Shown: positions 1-7,918 of the stretch, piece by piece
Position numbering within the stretch: the first letter of the stretch is position 1
How the letters are laid out: every line of letters begins with the position of its first letter
Origin: Nostoc carneum NIES-2107
Lineage (GTDB): Bacteria; Cyanobacteriota; Cyanobacteriia; Cyanobacteriales; Nostocaceae
Direction of reading: 5' to 3'
NCBI GenBank assembly: GCA_002368155.1
Contig: AP018180.1
Coordinates: 3,226,719-3,290,718 of the forward strand
DNA: 64,000 bases
Translations under genes and position numbers: made by a program
The notes under the pieces: generated by a model
What the model was told of the DNA's origin: nothing
The model's database searches: none
The model's input: only the letters and a program-made list of their open reading frames with translations

Positions 1-399
1 GGTTCTGGCATTCTTTCCATTGGCGCAGTCCTACTAGGGGCAGAAAAAGTCTATGCAGTGGATAACGACCCGTTAGCAGTCCAATCCACCTTCAGTAATC
101 GCGCCCTCAACGACATCAGCCCAAAACGCTTGATCCCAGCAGAAGGCAGCGTAGACATCCTCAAAAAACTGATTGAAGCACCAGTAGATGGCATCGTCTG
201 CAACATTTTAGCTGATGTAATTATCGAATTAGTTCCAGAAATCACCGCGATTACCAAACCTACCACTTGGGCAATCTTCAGCGGCATTTTACTTGAGCAA
301 TCCAAAGCCGTAGCTGATGCATTAGAACAACACGGCTGGGTGATTGCTACTTTGTGGAAGAAGAAAGAATGGTGTTGCTTGAATGTGAGACGGTCTTAG
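1..399 (+). CDS. prmA: Ribosomal protein L11 methyltransferase, C-terminal part (5' end outside window)
   Basis: The frame is open from the first base and ends at a TAG at 397-399, so this is the last 132 residues of a longer gene. It starts inside the SAM-binding motif (GSGILSIGA), followed by the acidic end of strand 2 ([10 protein letters not shown]) and a CNILADVI segment that corresponds to the NxLA motif of PrmA-type methyltransferases. The C-terminus ([12 protein letters not shown]) is typical of cyanobacterial PrmA. The enzyme would trimethylate ribosomal protein L11 in the cytoplasm. There is no sign of damage in the visible part. The reading rests on family motifs; another class I methyltransferase is possible but less likely. 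Confidence 0.85.
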   Translation, partial: GSGILSIGAVLLGAEKVYAVDNDPLAVQSTFSNRALNDISPKRLIPAEGSVDILKKLIEAPVDGIVCNILADVIIELVPEITAITKPTTWAIFSGILLEQSKAVADALEQHGWVIATLWKKKEWCCLNVRRS

Positions 400-489
400 G
401 GATTGGGGACTGGGGACTGGGTACTGGGGATGAGGAAGATGAGGGGGATAACAGGGACAAGAAGAAATTACCAATTACCCATTACCTAT

Positions 490-537
490 TACCAATGCCC
501 AATGCCCAATGCCCAATGCCCAATGCCCAATGCCCCA
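490..537. repeat. Short tandem heptamer repeat (CAATGCC type)
   Basis: Consecutive copies of the heptamer CCAATGC/CAATGCC lie between prmA and the thioredoxin gene. Such short tandem repeats are common between genes in filamentous cyanobacteria. Related runs occur near 30788, 32008 and 63240. Confidence 0.85.
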
Positions 538-539
538 TA

Positions 540-857
540 CTAAAGCTTAGTTTGCAGATGTTGCACTAACTGCGGTGCTTGCATTACACCCTCAATCTTG
601 TCTACTGGTTGACCTTGCTTAAACAACATTAGGGTGGGTAGGGCGTAAATTTGATACTTGGTTGCTAACTCTGCATATTTTTCTGTGTCTATCTTCACAA
701 TCCGTAGACGGTCTTTTAATTGGGCATTCACCTGTTCCAAAATGGGTACCATCATCTGACAAGGGCCACACCAATCCGCATAAAAATCTACCAAAACAGG
801 TACATCAGAATCGCTCAGCATTTCTTCAAAGCTGTTGAATTGTTTTTTAGTAGCCAT
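540..857 (-). CDS. trxA: Thioredoxin
   Basis: A 105-residue single-domain thioredoxin with the redox motif WCGPC after a VLVDFYADWCGPC stretch, and the cis-proline loop as ALPTLMLF. Length and motifs match m-type bacterial thioredoxins. It would reduce target disulfides using electrons from thioredoxin reductase or ferredoxin:thioredoxin reductase. The frame runs upstream to 890, but the ATG at 855-857 gives the usual thioredoxin N-terminus (MATKKQF) and is preferred. It stands alone between repeat-rich spacers and converges on prmA. Confidence 0.93.
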   Translation of the reverse strand: MATKKQFNSFEEMLSDSDVPVLVDFYADWCGPCQMMVPILEQVNAQLKDRLRIVKIDTEKYAELATKYQIYALPTLMLFKQGQPVDKIEGVMQAPQLVQHLQTKL

Positions 858-1190
858 GTGACACACCGATTTTCTCTTGTTTGATTTCAATAGTAATGCG
901 TACTTTCAAGAAAAGGTGCAACATCACTTTATTTTAAAGTAAGTCAACAGCCTAAAATATCAAACCTATGAAAGATGCTTAAACTCTACTTTTAATGCAG
1001 CAAATTTGTGAAAATGTTGCATTACGGTAAACGCCTCACCACAGAAAATTTAAGGTTTATTTAATAACTTAATATTCTTAATATTTAATAATTCATATTC
1101 ATAATTCATATTATTTTTGGCTGATTTAGTTATCAATTCCCCATCTGTACAACAACCCAAAAAATTTTTCCTCCCCCGTCCTCTTGTACA
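858..1190. other. AT-rich intergenic region upstream of trxA
   Basis: About 330 bases with no convincing gene. It should contain the trxA promoter (minus strand). It is AT-rich around 1060-1120 and ends at the dispersed palindrome at 1191. Confidence 0.5.
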
Positions 1191-1208
1191 GACGCGATTA
1201 ATCGCGTC
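1191..1208. repeat. Dispersed palindrome GACGCGATTAATCGCGTC, copy 1
   Basis: A perfect 18-bp palindrome with partly matching flanks. The same core recurs at 15895-15912 (one mismatch), 17838-17855 and 32559-32576. This copy overlaps the 3' end of the pseudouridine synthase gene and supplies its stop codon. Confidence 0.9.
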
Positions 1209-2151
1209 TCTGCAATTCAGCACTACTAAAAGAACGCCGTCTTAAAACTTCTATCAGAGTGAGAAAGGTTTGGGGTGGGGGGGCTGTCACCTCAATTAAA
1301 TCCCCAGATATAGGATGTTGTAACTTCAACCGCCAAGCGTGCAATGCTTGACCAGGCAAATTTACCCCAATGGAACGACCAGAACCATAAACTGGGTCAC
1401 CAACAATGGGATGCCCAATTTTGGCGCTGTGGACGCGAATTTGATGGGTGCGTCCAGTTTCGAGTTGAAAGTGAATTAATGTGTAATTACCAAGCCGTTC
1501 TCGGACTTGCCAATGGGTAATTGCATTGCGTCCGCCTTCTTCGATGGGAACCACTGCCATTTTTTTGCGGTCTTGACGGTGGCGACCAATCGGGAAATCT
1601 ATGACACCATTTTCGGCTTTTGGCGCACCGTAAACAACACCTAAATATTCACGTCTTGCAGTTTTAGCTTGGAGTTGTGCTTGTAGATGTTGATAGGCGA
1701 TATCTGTTTTAGCGATCGCGATCGCACCAGTTGTATCTTTATCTAGTCGGTGGACAATCCCCGGACGTTGCACACCCCCAATTCCTGGGAGGTTAGGACA
1801 ATGTCCTAATAAAGCATTAACGAGAGTTCCATCGGGATGACCGGGTGCCGGATGGACAACTAAACCTGCGGGTTTATTGAGAATGAGTAGCTGGTCATCT
1901 TCATAAAGGATATCTAAAGCAATATCTTCTGCTTGCAGTTGTAGGGGTTGCGCTTCTGGTATTTCTAGAGAAATGCGATCGCCTGTTTTTACATTGATTT
2001 TTTTCGATGTGCAAACTTTACCATTCAGCTGCACATTACCCTGTTCGATTAACTGTTGAATGCGCGAACGGGATAAATCTGGTAACTCTTGGCTAAGGTA
2101 GCGATCAAGACGTTCGCTGTTTTCTTCAACTTGGAAATTAAATTCTGGCAT
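1198..2151 (-). CDS. rluD: RluD-type 23S rRNA pseudouridine synthase
   Basis: A 317-residue protein with an N-terminal S4 RNA-binding domain (about residues 1-75, RLDRYLSQELPDLSRSRIQQLI) and an RluA/RluD catalytic domain. The catalytic motif is GIVHRLDKDTTGAI, with the essential Asp in HRLDKDT, and the later ETGRTHQIRVH motif is present. It isomerises uridines in 23S rRNA. The ATG at 2149-2151 gives the standard start MPEFNF; an upstream extension to 2202 is less likely. The last residues (Gln-Arg-Arg-Asp) and the TAA come from the dispersed palindrome at 1191-1208. This suggests the original C-terminus was replaced or shortly extended by insertion. The exact target uridine cannot be told from sequence. 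Confidence 0.9.
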   Translation of the reverse strand: MPEFNFQVEENSERLDRYLSQELPDLSRSRIQQLIEQGNVQLNGKVCTSKKINVKTGDRISLEIPEAQPLQLQAEDIALDILYEDDQLLILNKPAGLVVHPAPGHPDGTLVNALLGHCPNLPGIGGVQRPGIVHRLDKDTTGAIAIAKTDIAYQHLQAQLQAKTARREYLGVVYGAPKAENGVIDFPIGRHRQDRKKMAVVPIEEGGRNAITHWQVRERLGNYTLIHFQLETGRTHQIRVHSAKIGHPIVGDPVYGSGRSIGVNLPGQALHAWRLKLQHPISGDLIEVTAPPPQTFLTLIEVLRRRSFSSAELQRRD

Positions 2152-2332
2152 TGTGTGTTTATGGCTTGTTCTACACCGATTGCTGATAAGCTGGAATATC
2201 AAAATATTTTTTAAATAAATCGTTTGTGAATCATCTTAAATTATTTTAAAATCAATTTATCTGACTCACTTTAATATGAGTCACATTTACAAAATTTGAG
2301 TTTAAATGCTTCCCGCGATCGCAGGCATTATT

Positions 2333-3178
2333 TTAGTTTAAATAGTTTCCTTCATGGAGAAAGTCGAGAATTTGCTCTGCACAGCGTTCATAATCTCGTT
2401 TGCGGTTCAAGAACAAAGATGGAGGGCGCAATAGTAGCACTGGGCCTACCATACCTTGAAAGACAATAGAACACAGGATCTCCCATAGATTTGTCTTCTG
2501 CAACGCTGTGCCTACTTTCAGCACAATCATCGCCACGTGATATTCTGTAAGGCGAAATTTACTGCTAGTCACTATAACATTGTGAATTTGATTCAGGTGA
2601 CACTCGAAGGTTTTAGTTCCCAAGACACCTTGTTTTTTCATTGTTAATTTTCCAGTTATCTTATTGAGACGAAGCGTGACTATCCCACCTAATAAGATAT
2701 TCATTCCTACACCTAATACCACCATTGTCATGCCCATAAAATAAAAAAGGAATCGATCATCCTCCTGAAATGTTAGGCGAGTTTGCATAGTGTTTTTTAG
2801 AAAATCCTGAATTTGCTTAACCTCAGACTGCAATTCGTCTTCATAGATTGAGCTAAGAAACGGCACTTCTTCCTGTGTGGTAATTAAGTAAATCTGATAG
2901 ACGTTGCGGTTCTTATTAGTACCTACAAAATTGATATTCGCCCCTGTAATCTGTTTAAGCTGCCAAGTGCGTTGAGTTTGACTCAGCCAATTGGATTTGG
3001 TTAACGTGCATTGTCCTTGAGTGGGTTGCTGCAAGTTACGAGTACAGTATAAAGTTATCAATTCTGCCTTTGTTGGAATCACAATCCCCATCAAGACAAT
3101 TAAGCTACTACACAGCCACACTCCCCAAGGAACATACCGCATCACCAAAACGTTTGCTGTTCTTTGAATTAATTTCAT
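2333..3178 (-). CDS. Unknown membrane protein, 281 residues
   Basis: I do not recognise this family. The N-terminus has a hydrophobic segment at about residues 15-37 ending in a possible signal-peptidase region (TKA-ELI). A predicted periplasmic part of about 110 residues with two cysteines follows, then a second hydrophobic stretch at about 145-170 (LFYFMGMTMVVLGVGMNILLGGIV). The cytoplasmic part begins LRLNKITGKLTMKKQG, a pattern seen in membrane proteins that carry a small PH-like beta domain. It stands alone, transcribed towards the pseudouridine synthase. A signalling or envelope role would be a guess. Confidence 0.6.
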   Translation of the reverse strand: MKLIQRTANVLVMRYVPWGVWLCSSLIVLMGIVIPTKAELITLYCTRNLQQPTQGQCTLTKSNWLSQTQRTWQLKQITGANINFVGTNKNRNVYQIYLITTQEEVPFLSSIYEDELQSEVKQIQDFLKNTMQTRLTFQEDDRFLFYFMGMTMVVLGVGMNILLGGIVTLRLNKITGKLTMKKQGVLGTKTFECHLNQIHNVIVTSSKFRLTEYHVAMIVLKVGTALQKTNLWEILCSIVFQGMVGPVLLLRPPSLFLNRKRDYERCAEQILDFLHEGNYLN

Positions 3179-3895
3179 TAACGGTGATCACAAATCATCA
3201 ATTTCTAGGATTCCCTATCCCTGATCAGAAATATTACTGCTCTTTGTAAGATACAAACTTGGCTATAACGAACGCCATCGCGTCCCGTGGGGAAGTGAAA
3301 CTCAACTTACTCCTAATGCATCATTTTAGGCGTGTCAGTCCACTAGGCATATTTTAGAAATCAAATATGACCCTATAGAATCCCTGTGTGATTTTTAAAA
3401 TCTACGTAGGTAAGCTAGCGCCATGTGCGGGGTTAAACTCGCTCTAAGGGGTGAAATTGCCCTTGACTGCCTCAATTATTTCTCAATATATGATGCCTGT
3501 ACAGGTATTAAAAATCAACTAAAAAATGATATCTTCTGTACATTTTTTATTTAACCGGATAAACCAAATAAATATTTATTTTTGAATAACATTTTTAATG
3601 TAGATAGCTCTATTTCATAATTCCTTCATTTACTTTTCACAAAATTCACATATTTCTTTTCCCTTTTTATGAATTTTGCAGTAACCTAAGTTTTAGTAGG
3701 GAAGTTACTGAATATTTACTATTGATCTGAAAAATTGCGAAGCGTTGCGATCGCAGGCTAATCCTTCGCCGAACCCACAACATAGCAATTTCAAATCTAG
3801 TTGAGTAAATGTTCTTGCAGCGGGATTTTTGACCCTTCAAATTGTGCAGATTGGCTATTTTTCCCTTATAAAAGCAAAATACGTTGCTATTGCTG
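3179..3895. other. Long AT-rich intergenic region
   Basis: About 700 bases without a gene I can support. It contains an IS630-end-like fragment near 3353-3385 (aatcaaatatgaccctatag) and a HIP1 site near 3748. Nothing else was recognised. Confidence 0.4.
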
Positions 3896-4078
3896 ATGAA
3901 AAGCTTGCCTGCTGCTAAATCGGTTGCCGTTGCATCTTACCATACACAATCTGCGTATCCAATCCAAACTGATTATTCCTCGGTGCTAAGTTACCATAGT
4001 TGTGAAACAAGTGATAATTTTATCCAAGTTTCTAGAGAGAACCACTACGATCTCCAATTTGGTAAAATATTAGGGTAA
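3896..4078 (+). CDS. Small hypothetical protein, 60 residues (doubtful)
   Basis: An open frame from the ATG at 3896 in an otherwise gene-poor stretch. The product is hydrophilic, rich in Ser and Tyr, with a single Cys and no membrane segment. It has no clear Shine-Dalgarno sequence and no recognised family. It does not contain the RGSGR pentapeptide of PatS/HetN-type peptides. It may be a chance frame. Confidence 0.25.
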   Translation: MKSLPAAKSVAVASYHTQSAYPIQTDYSSVLSYHSCETSDNFIQVSRENHYDLQFGKILG

Positions 4079-4185
4079 ATATTTACTTAGTTACAATAAA
4101 TACAGTTTCACAAATTGGAGACATCCTCAAGGTTAACTAGTTACGTAATGTCAAATGTCGCTAAAAAAGCTCATTAGCAATGATT

Positions 4186-4444
4186 TCATGCAATTAATGC
4201 ATGAGCACTGCTCTCCTGGTAACCCTGGCGTTACTGTGAGATGAGCTAGATTAGCGAAAGATACAGAAAGTAAAGCTGATTTTTGGAATACTGTTTCCTG
4301 GCAGTAAGTATAGCCATTTTGCTATTTGGCAAAAAATAGTATGGCTGTTCTACTAAGCAATAGTGCAGTTCAATGCACTATCGCCTAACAGGGAGTGGGG
4401 AGTTGGGAGTTAGCAAGATTTACATCTACTCGCTTAGATGTAAA
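4186..4444 (+). promoter_or_regulatory. Cluster of four perfect or near-perfect inverted repeats upstream of the PatA-like gene
   Basis: Four inverted repeats lie within 260 bases: 4186-4204 (7-bp arms TCATGCA), 4312-4346 (AGCCAT plus CTATTT arms, imperfect), 4360-4381 (8-bp arms ATAGTGCA) and 4419-4444 (9-bp arms TTTACATCT). They precede the gene that starts at 4551. They could be leader RNA hairpins or protein-binding sites; the sequence does not say which. Confidence 0.5.
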
Positions 4445-4550
4445 GTGCTATGTCTATCTAAAAGCACTTCTAACTTGATCCCTGTAATGCTCAGAAAGGG
4501 TTTCCAAAAATTTCGATTAAAAATATTGCTTTTATCTTAGAGCCGTCCCA

Positions 4551-5678
4551 ATGAAGACACTTCCTATTAGTAGATACAGGTTTTTTCAAAAGCTACAGCC
4601 ATTATCTCTCTTAAAAAAAATCACAAATAAATCTGTAACTGGGTGTTTGCAAGTATTCAGCTCATCAGGGTCTTGGTCAATATATATAGAAGAAGGTAAA
4701 CTGATTTACGCTTGCTACTCAGAAAAAATGTTTGAGTCGCTTTACAGAAACTTGCAGCGTTTAAGTCAGCAAATTTCCACTCTTCCCAAAGGAATCGATC
4801 AGCAGTTGCGGGCCATATTTGAAACTGGGATTGAAAATCAGGCAATACCAAATCCAGATTATCTAGCTATTTGTTGGTTAGTTAATCAGAAATATATTAG
4901 TTCTTCCCAAGCAGGGATTATTATTGAACAACTAGCCTTAGAAGTGCTCGACTCATTTTTGAAGCTGGAAGAAGGTAGTTACGAATTTATTCCCGAAAGC
5001 TTTTTAGATGATTTGCCAAAGTTTTGTTATCTCAATTTACGCTTACTAGTTGAACAGTGCCAAAAATATAGAGGTTCAGCTCCTTTTGGGGATAAATCAT
5101 CACTATCTAGAGGTCATCTTAAGCCGCAATTTTCCCAAAAGCCAGGTTCACAATTTGCACGTCAAACACCATCGCCATCTTTAGGTACAACTCCACCAGT
5201 TTTCCCAAAACAAGGTAGTCATCAAGTTGCAGAAACCTCTGATAATTTAACTGCAAACCTGCAACAGACAGATCATCAATTTCATCAACTTGAGCCTGGG
5301 ACTACAGACCAAAAACTATACACTATCTTCTGCATAGATGATAGCCCCAGCGTATTAAATGCGATTAAAAGTTTTCTAGATGAGCAGATGTTTTCTGTGA
5401 TTGGAGTCACAGATTCATTAAAAGCCTTAATGGAAATTCTTCGCACCAAACCTGACTTAATTTTATTAGACATTAATATGCCACATCTTGATGGGTATGA
5501 ATTATGTTCTTTATTGCGTAAACATTCCCAATTTAAAAATACTCCTGTAATTATGGTTACAGCTAAAACAGGGTTGATTGATAGAGCTAAAGCCAAGATA
5601 GTCAAGGCTTCTGGCTATTTGACTAAACCTTTTACGCAAGGAGACTTGTTGAAAATTATCTTTCAACACATGGTGTAA
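4551..5678 (+). CDS. PatA-like response regulator (DUF4388/PATAN domain plus receiver)
   Basis: A 375-residue protein. The N-terminal half (about 1-170) begins FFQKLQPLSLLKKITNKSVTGCLQVFSSSG, the pattern of the DUF4388/PATAN domain of cyanobacterial PatA, PixG and TaxP1-type regulators. A low-complexity linker rich in Ser, Gln and Pro (about 175-255) follows, then a C-terminal receiver domain (about 258-375). The receiver is intact: acidic pair in CIDDSP, phospho-acceptor in LILLDINMPHLDG, Thr in MVTAKT and Lys in YLTKPF. Family members act in phototaxis/motility or heterocyst patterning. The next gene, 58 bases downstream, is a CheY-like protein, the usual PilG-PilH order, but no CheW, MCP or CheA follows here. 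Confidence 0.85.
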   Translation: MKTLPISRYRFFQKLQPLSLLKKITNKSVTGCLQVFSSSGSWSIYIEEGKLIYACYSEKMFESLYRNLQRLSQQISTLPKGIDQQLRAIFETGIENQAIPNPDYLAICWLVNQKYISSSQAGIIIEQLALEVLDSFLKLEEGSYEFIPESFLDDLPKFCYLNLRLLVEQCQKYRGSAPFGDKSSLSRGHLKPQFSQKPGSQFARQTPSPSLGTTPPVFPKQGSHQVAETSDNLTANLQQTDHQFHQLEPGTTDQKLYTIFCIDDSPSVLNAIKSFLDEQMFSVIGVTDSLKALMEILRTKPDLILLDINMPHLDGYELCSLLRKHSQFKNTPVIMVTAKTGLIDRAKAKIVKASGYLTKPFTQGDLLKIIFQHMV

Positions 5679-5736
5679 TTTCGCAATCAGAAGTATAACA
5701 ATACCAAACCTACTTATTTTTTTTGGGGGTTGAGGG

Positions 5737-6132
5737 TTGGGTATTACTTGGGCTGGCAAAATTCTCATTGTCAAAGACTCTCTGCGAGAATGGGAACTGA
5801 TGAGTTATTATCTCGGAGATTGGGGTTACAAAATAGTTAAAGCTTCTGGTGCTAAAGAGGCTTTGGAAATAGCATTAGAGGAAAGACCAGATGCAATTGT
5901 TACTAATGTGGTAATGCCAGGAATGAGTGGATTTGAATTGTGCCGCTTCCTGAAAATAAATTTAAGTAGTCAAAAAATGCCAATTGTGATCTGTAGTAAT
6001 AAAAATCAGGCAGTTCATCATGCATGGGCTAGAAAACAAGGTGCTGATGTTTATTTAACTATGCCTTATACTCCCGAAGATCTACTAAGTGCAATTAAGG
6101 TCGTGACTGGTTGGAACTATATTATATCATGA
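5737..6132 (+). CDS. CheY/PilH-like pseudo-receiver lacking phosphorylation residues
   Basis: A 131-residue single receiver domain, 58 bases after the PatA-like gene. The start is a TTG at 5737: an in-frame stop lies directly upstream and the first strand (KILIVKDS) needs this start. The fold pattern is normal, but the signature sites are not. The usual acidic pair is Lys13-Asp14, the phospho-acceptor Asp is Asn57 (IVTNVVMPGMSG), and the conserved Lys is Met109 (YLTMPY). The remaining sequence (VMPGMSGFELC) matches PilH-type partners of PatA-like proteins. It probably cannot be phosphorylated and may act as a docking or decoy partner, or be decaying. The gene is otherwise intact. Confidence 0.8.
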   Translation: MGITWAGKILIVKDSLREWELMSYYLGDWGYKIVKASGAKEALEIALEERPDAIVTNVVMPGMSGFELCRFLKINLSSQKMPIVICSNKNQAVHHAWARKQGADVYLTMPYTPEDLLSAIKVVTGWNYIIS

Positions 6133-6262
6133 ATCGTAAAAAAATAACAAGCGCTGCAAATTTATAGTAAAAGGAATAACAGTAAATAAAGAATAAAAAT
6201 ATACCTGAGGTTGCAACAATTAAAGATAATTTCTATCTTGTTCCAGTAAATTAAGTACATAG

Positions 6263-6290
6263 GTAAGGACGCACAACTATGCGTCCTTAC
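6263..6290. repeat. Perfect inverted repeat between convergent genes
   Basis: Arms GTAAGGACGCA and TGCGTCCTTAC with a 6-base loop lie between the pseudo-receiver (plus strand) and the next receiver gene (minus strand). There is no strong T-run on either side, so a terminator role is possible but not shown. Confidence 0.5.
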
Positions 6291-6303
6291 AATAATCTGT
6301 AAC

Positions 6304-6747
6304 TCATCGAACTATAGATGTTAAATTATTATGGGAATTCACTAGTAAATTAGAATCCCAATTCAACAGTTTAGCGATTTCTACAGGTAGTGTCACTGGA
6401 TTGAATGGCTTAAGTATAATACCTGAAATTTTATACTGTTGCAGAAATTTTGGATCTAGCCATTTCGCATTTGCACTCAGCAGCACAACAGGAATTGCTT
6501 GAGTTTTGCGATTGCTTCTAAGCTGTTGCAGAAACATAAAGCTACCACGCATTCCGATATCCAAGACAATTGCATCAGGCCGTTCTGTTTCTGCTTGTTC
6601 CAATCCTGAGAATGGAGAATCAGCTGTGAGTACATCCCAACTCGCCAAATCTTGGAAGCACAGTTCCAAAACTTCTCTTACAATCAATTCATGATCGATG
6701 AGTAGAATTTTTCTGTTATTTACAGCGATTTTATCCGCAGTCTTCAT
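6304..6747 (-). CDS. Single-domain response regulator receiver
   Basis: A 147-residue receiver protein. First strand KILLIDHEL keeps the first acidic residue but has His where the second usually is. The phospho-acceptor is in IVLDIGMRGS, the Ser position in LLSANA and the Lys in LKPFNP. The frame is open to 6780, but the ATG at 6745-6747 has a GGAG nine bases upstream and is preferred. No output domain is present. Its partner kinase is not obvious; the kinase at 7919-11953 is on the same strand upstream, so it could feed this receiver as well. Confidence 0.8.
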   Translation of the reverse strand: MKTADKIAVNNRKILLIDHELIVREVLELCFQDLASWDVLTADSPFSGLEQAETERPDAIVLDIGMRGSFMFLQQLRSNRKTQAIPVVLLSANAKWLDPKFLQQYKISGIILKPFNPVTLPVEIAKLLNWDSNLLVNSHNNLTSIVR

Positions 6748-6780
6748 TGAATTAAGCTCCAAAAAGGTAAAATTCATCAT

Positions 6781-7397
6781 CTAAAAGAGATTTAGTGATG
6801 CAAGATAATATTTGGTTACAAATGTGCTAAATTTTACAGATTTTCTTTAATAAATCGGTACTAAAAATGCTGGTGCTGGCATTTCGCTAGTAGTGCGACT
6901 TGAAAGAGAAACAAATTCATACCAATTCAAAATCAAGCCAGAAATAACAATAGTTACGGAATGTATCTCTTTCACATTTTTCTTTCAAATCGGTATAACG
7001 CTGAAATATTTTTTACAAGTTTCTGACCAACACTCATAGCTTTATCCTGCAAGTTGAGAAACTTTGATGCACCCACAAGAAAGATACAGGATAAAAATAA
7101 AGAACTAATAAAGAAATCAATATTCTGTGAAATAAAACCAATTAAAATAATGTTTGCGACACATCAATATATTCTAGAGGACACGGCAATGCCGTGCCCC
7201 TACAATCTGTCGCATTCTTTTTTCAAATTGGTATAAGTAGCCGTTATTTGTCCTGAAGCATTTGTCATTAGTAAGGCTTCAGAGACTAGACAAAAATCAT
7301 TGCTGTTTCACCAGAACAGGCAGTTTTGAGGAAACAATTTTTACAAGTGTTATATGAAAGTTCGCCTGGGGTTTACTCAGCACCCAGCACTTTCAAG
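6781..7397. other. Intergenic region with small inverted-repeat elements
   Basis: About 600 bases without a supported gene. It holds two elements bounded by TACCAATT/AATTGGTA-type ends: 6919-6997 and 7137-7235. Upstream promoter elements of the 6304-6747 receiver gene should lie at the left edge. Confidence 0.5.
7137..7235. mobile_element. MITE family A, copy 1
   Basis: About 99 bp with ACCAATTAAAATAATG at the left and TTTTTTCAAATTGGTAT at the right. It holds the central hairpin CACGGCAATGCCGTG and the phrase ACATCAATATATTCTAG. Related copies lie at 14062-14160, 17871-18102, 26401-26537 and 48592-48985. No coding capacity. Confidence 0.7.
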
Positions 7398-7772
7398 TCA
7401 ATCCCAGCCGAGAATATCTGCAACTTGCTGGGAAATAGTAATGGGTTCAAAGGGTTTGGAAATGACTCCAGCAATTCCCATGCGCGCAAAGCGATCGCGA
7501 TCGCTGGGCAAAACTCTCGCTGTTAATAAAATCACTGGTATTGATTGGCTAACCGTATTTTCTTGCAGTTTCTCAAACACCACAAAACCATCCATATCAG
7601 GCATGGATACATCCAACAAAATCGCATCAATGGTTGCTGTCTGGACAATTTTTAATGCTTCCTTCCCGGATGGAGCTGTCAATGTTTTCCATCCCCCTAA
7701 GTCTTCTAAACAAGCCTGTACTAGTTCTCGGAGGTGATCGTCATCATCAACAATTAATACTTTTTTGGTCAT
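7398..7772 (-). CDS. Single-domain response regulator (RcaF-like position)
   Basis: A 124-residue receiver with all signature residues: VLIVDDDDH, phospho-acceptor in ILLDVSMPDMDG, Thr in LLTAR and Lys in SKPFEP. It has no output domain. It is the third gene of a minus-strand set after the RcaC-like regulator and the cyanobacteriochrome-type kinase, separated from the kinase by 146 bases of short tandem repeats. By position it could serve as the phosphate shuttle between kinase and HPt domain, as RcaF does between RcaE and RcaC; that role is inference. Confidence 0.88.
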   Translation of the reverse strand: MTKKVLIVDDDDHLRELVQACLEDLGGWKTLTAPSGKEALKIVQTATIDAILLDVSMPDMDGFVVFEKLQENTVSQSIPVILLTARVLPSDRDRFARMGIAGVISKPFEPITISQQVADILGWD

Positions 7773-7918
7773 TTGTCATTGGTCATTTGTCATTTGTCAT
7801 TTGTCATTTGTCATTTGTCATTGGTCATTTGGTGTTTTTCCCCATTACTCATTACTCATTACTCATTACTCATTCCCCAGTCCCCAGTCCCCAATCCCTA
7901 GTCCCCAGTCCCCAATCC
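7773..7918. repeat. Short tandem repeats (CATTTGT, CATTACT and CCCCAGT types)
   Basis: Three consecutive heptamer arrays fill the whole spacer between the kinase gene and the downstream receiver: CATTTGT/CATTGGT, then CATTACT, then CCCCAGT/CCCCAAT. They are of the kind common in filamentous cyanobacteria. Confidence 0.85.

Noticed and set aside
3896-4078. A PatS-like or PatX-like heterocyst inhibitor peptide
   Set aside because: There is no RGSGR or related pentapeptide; the frame itself is doubtful.
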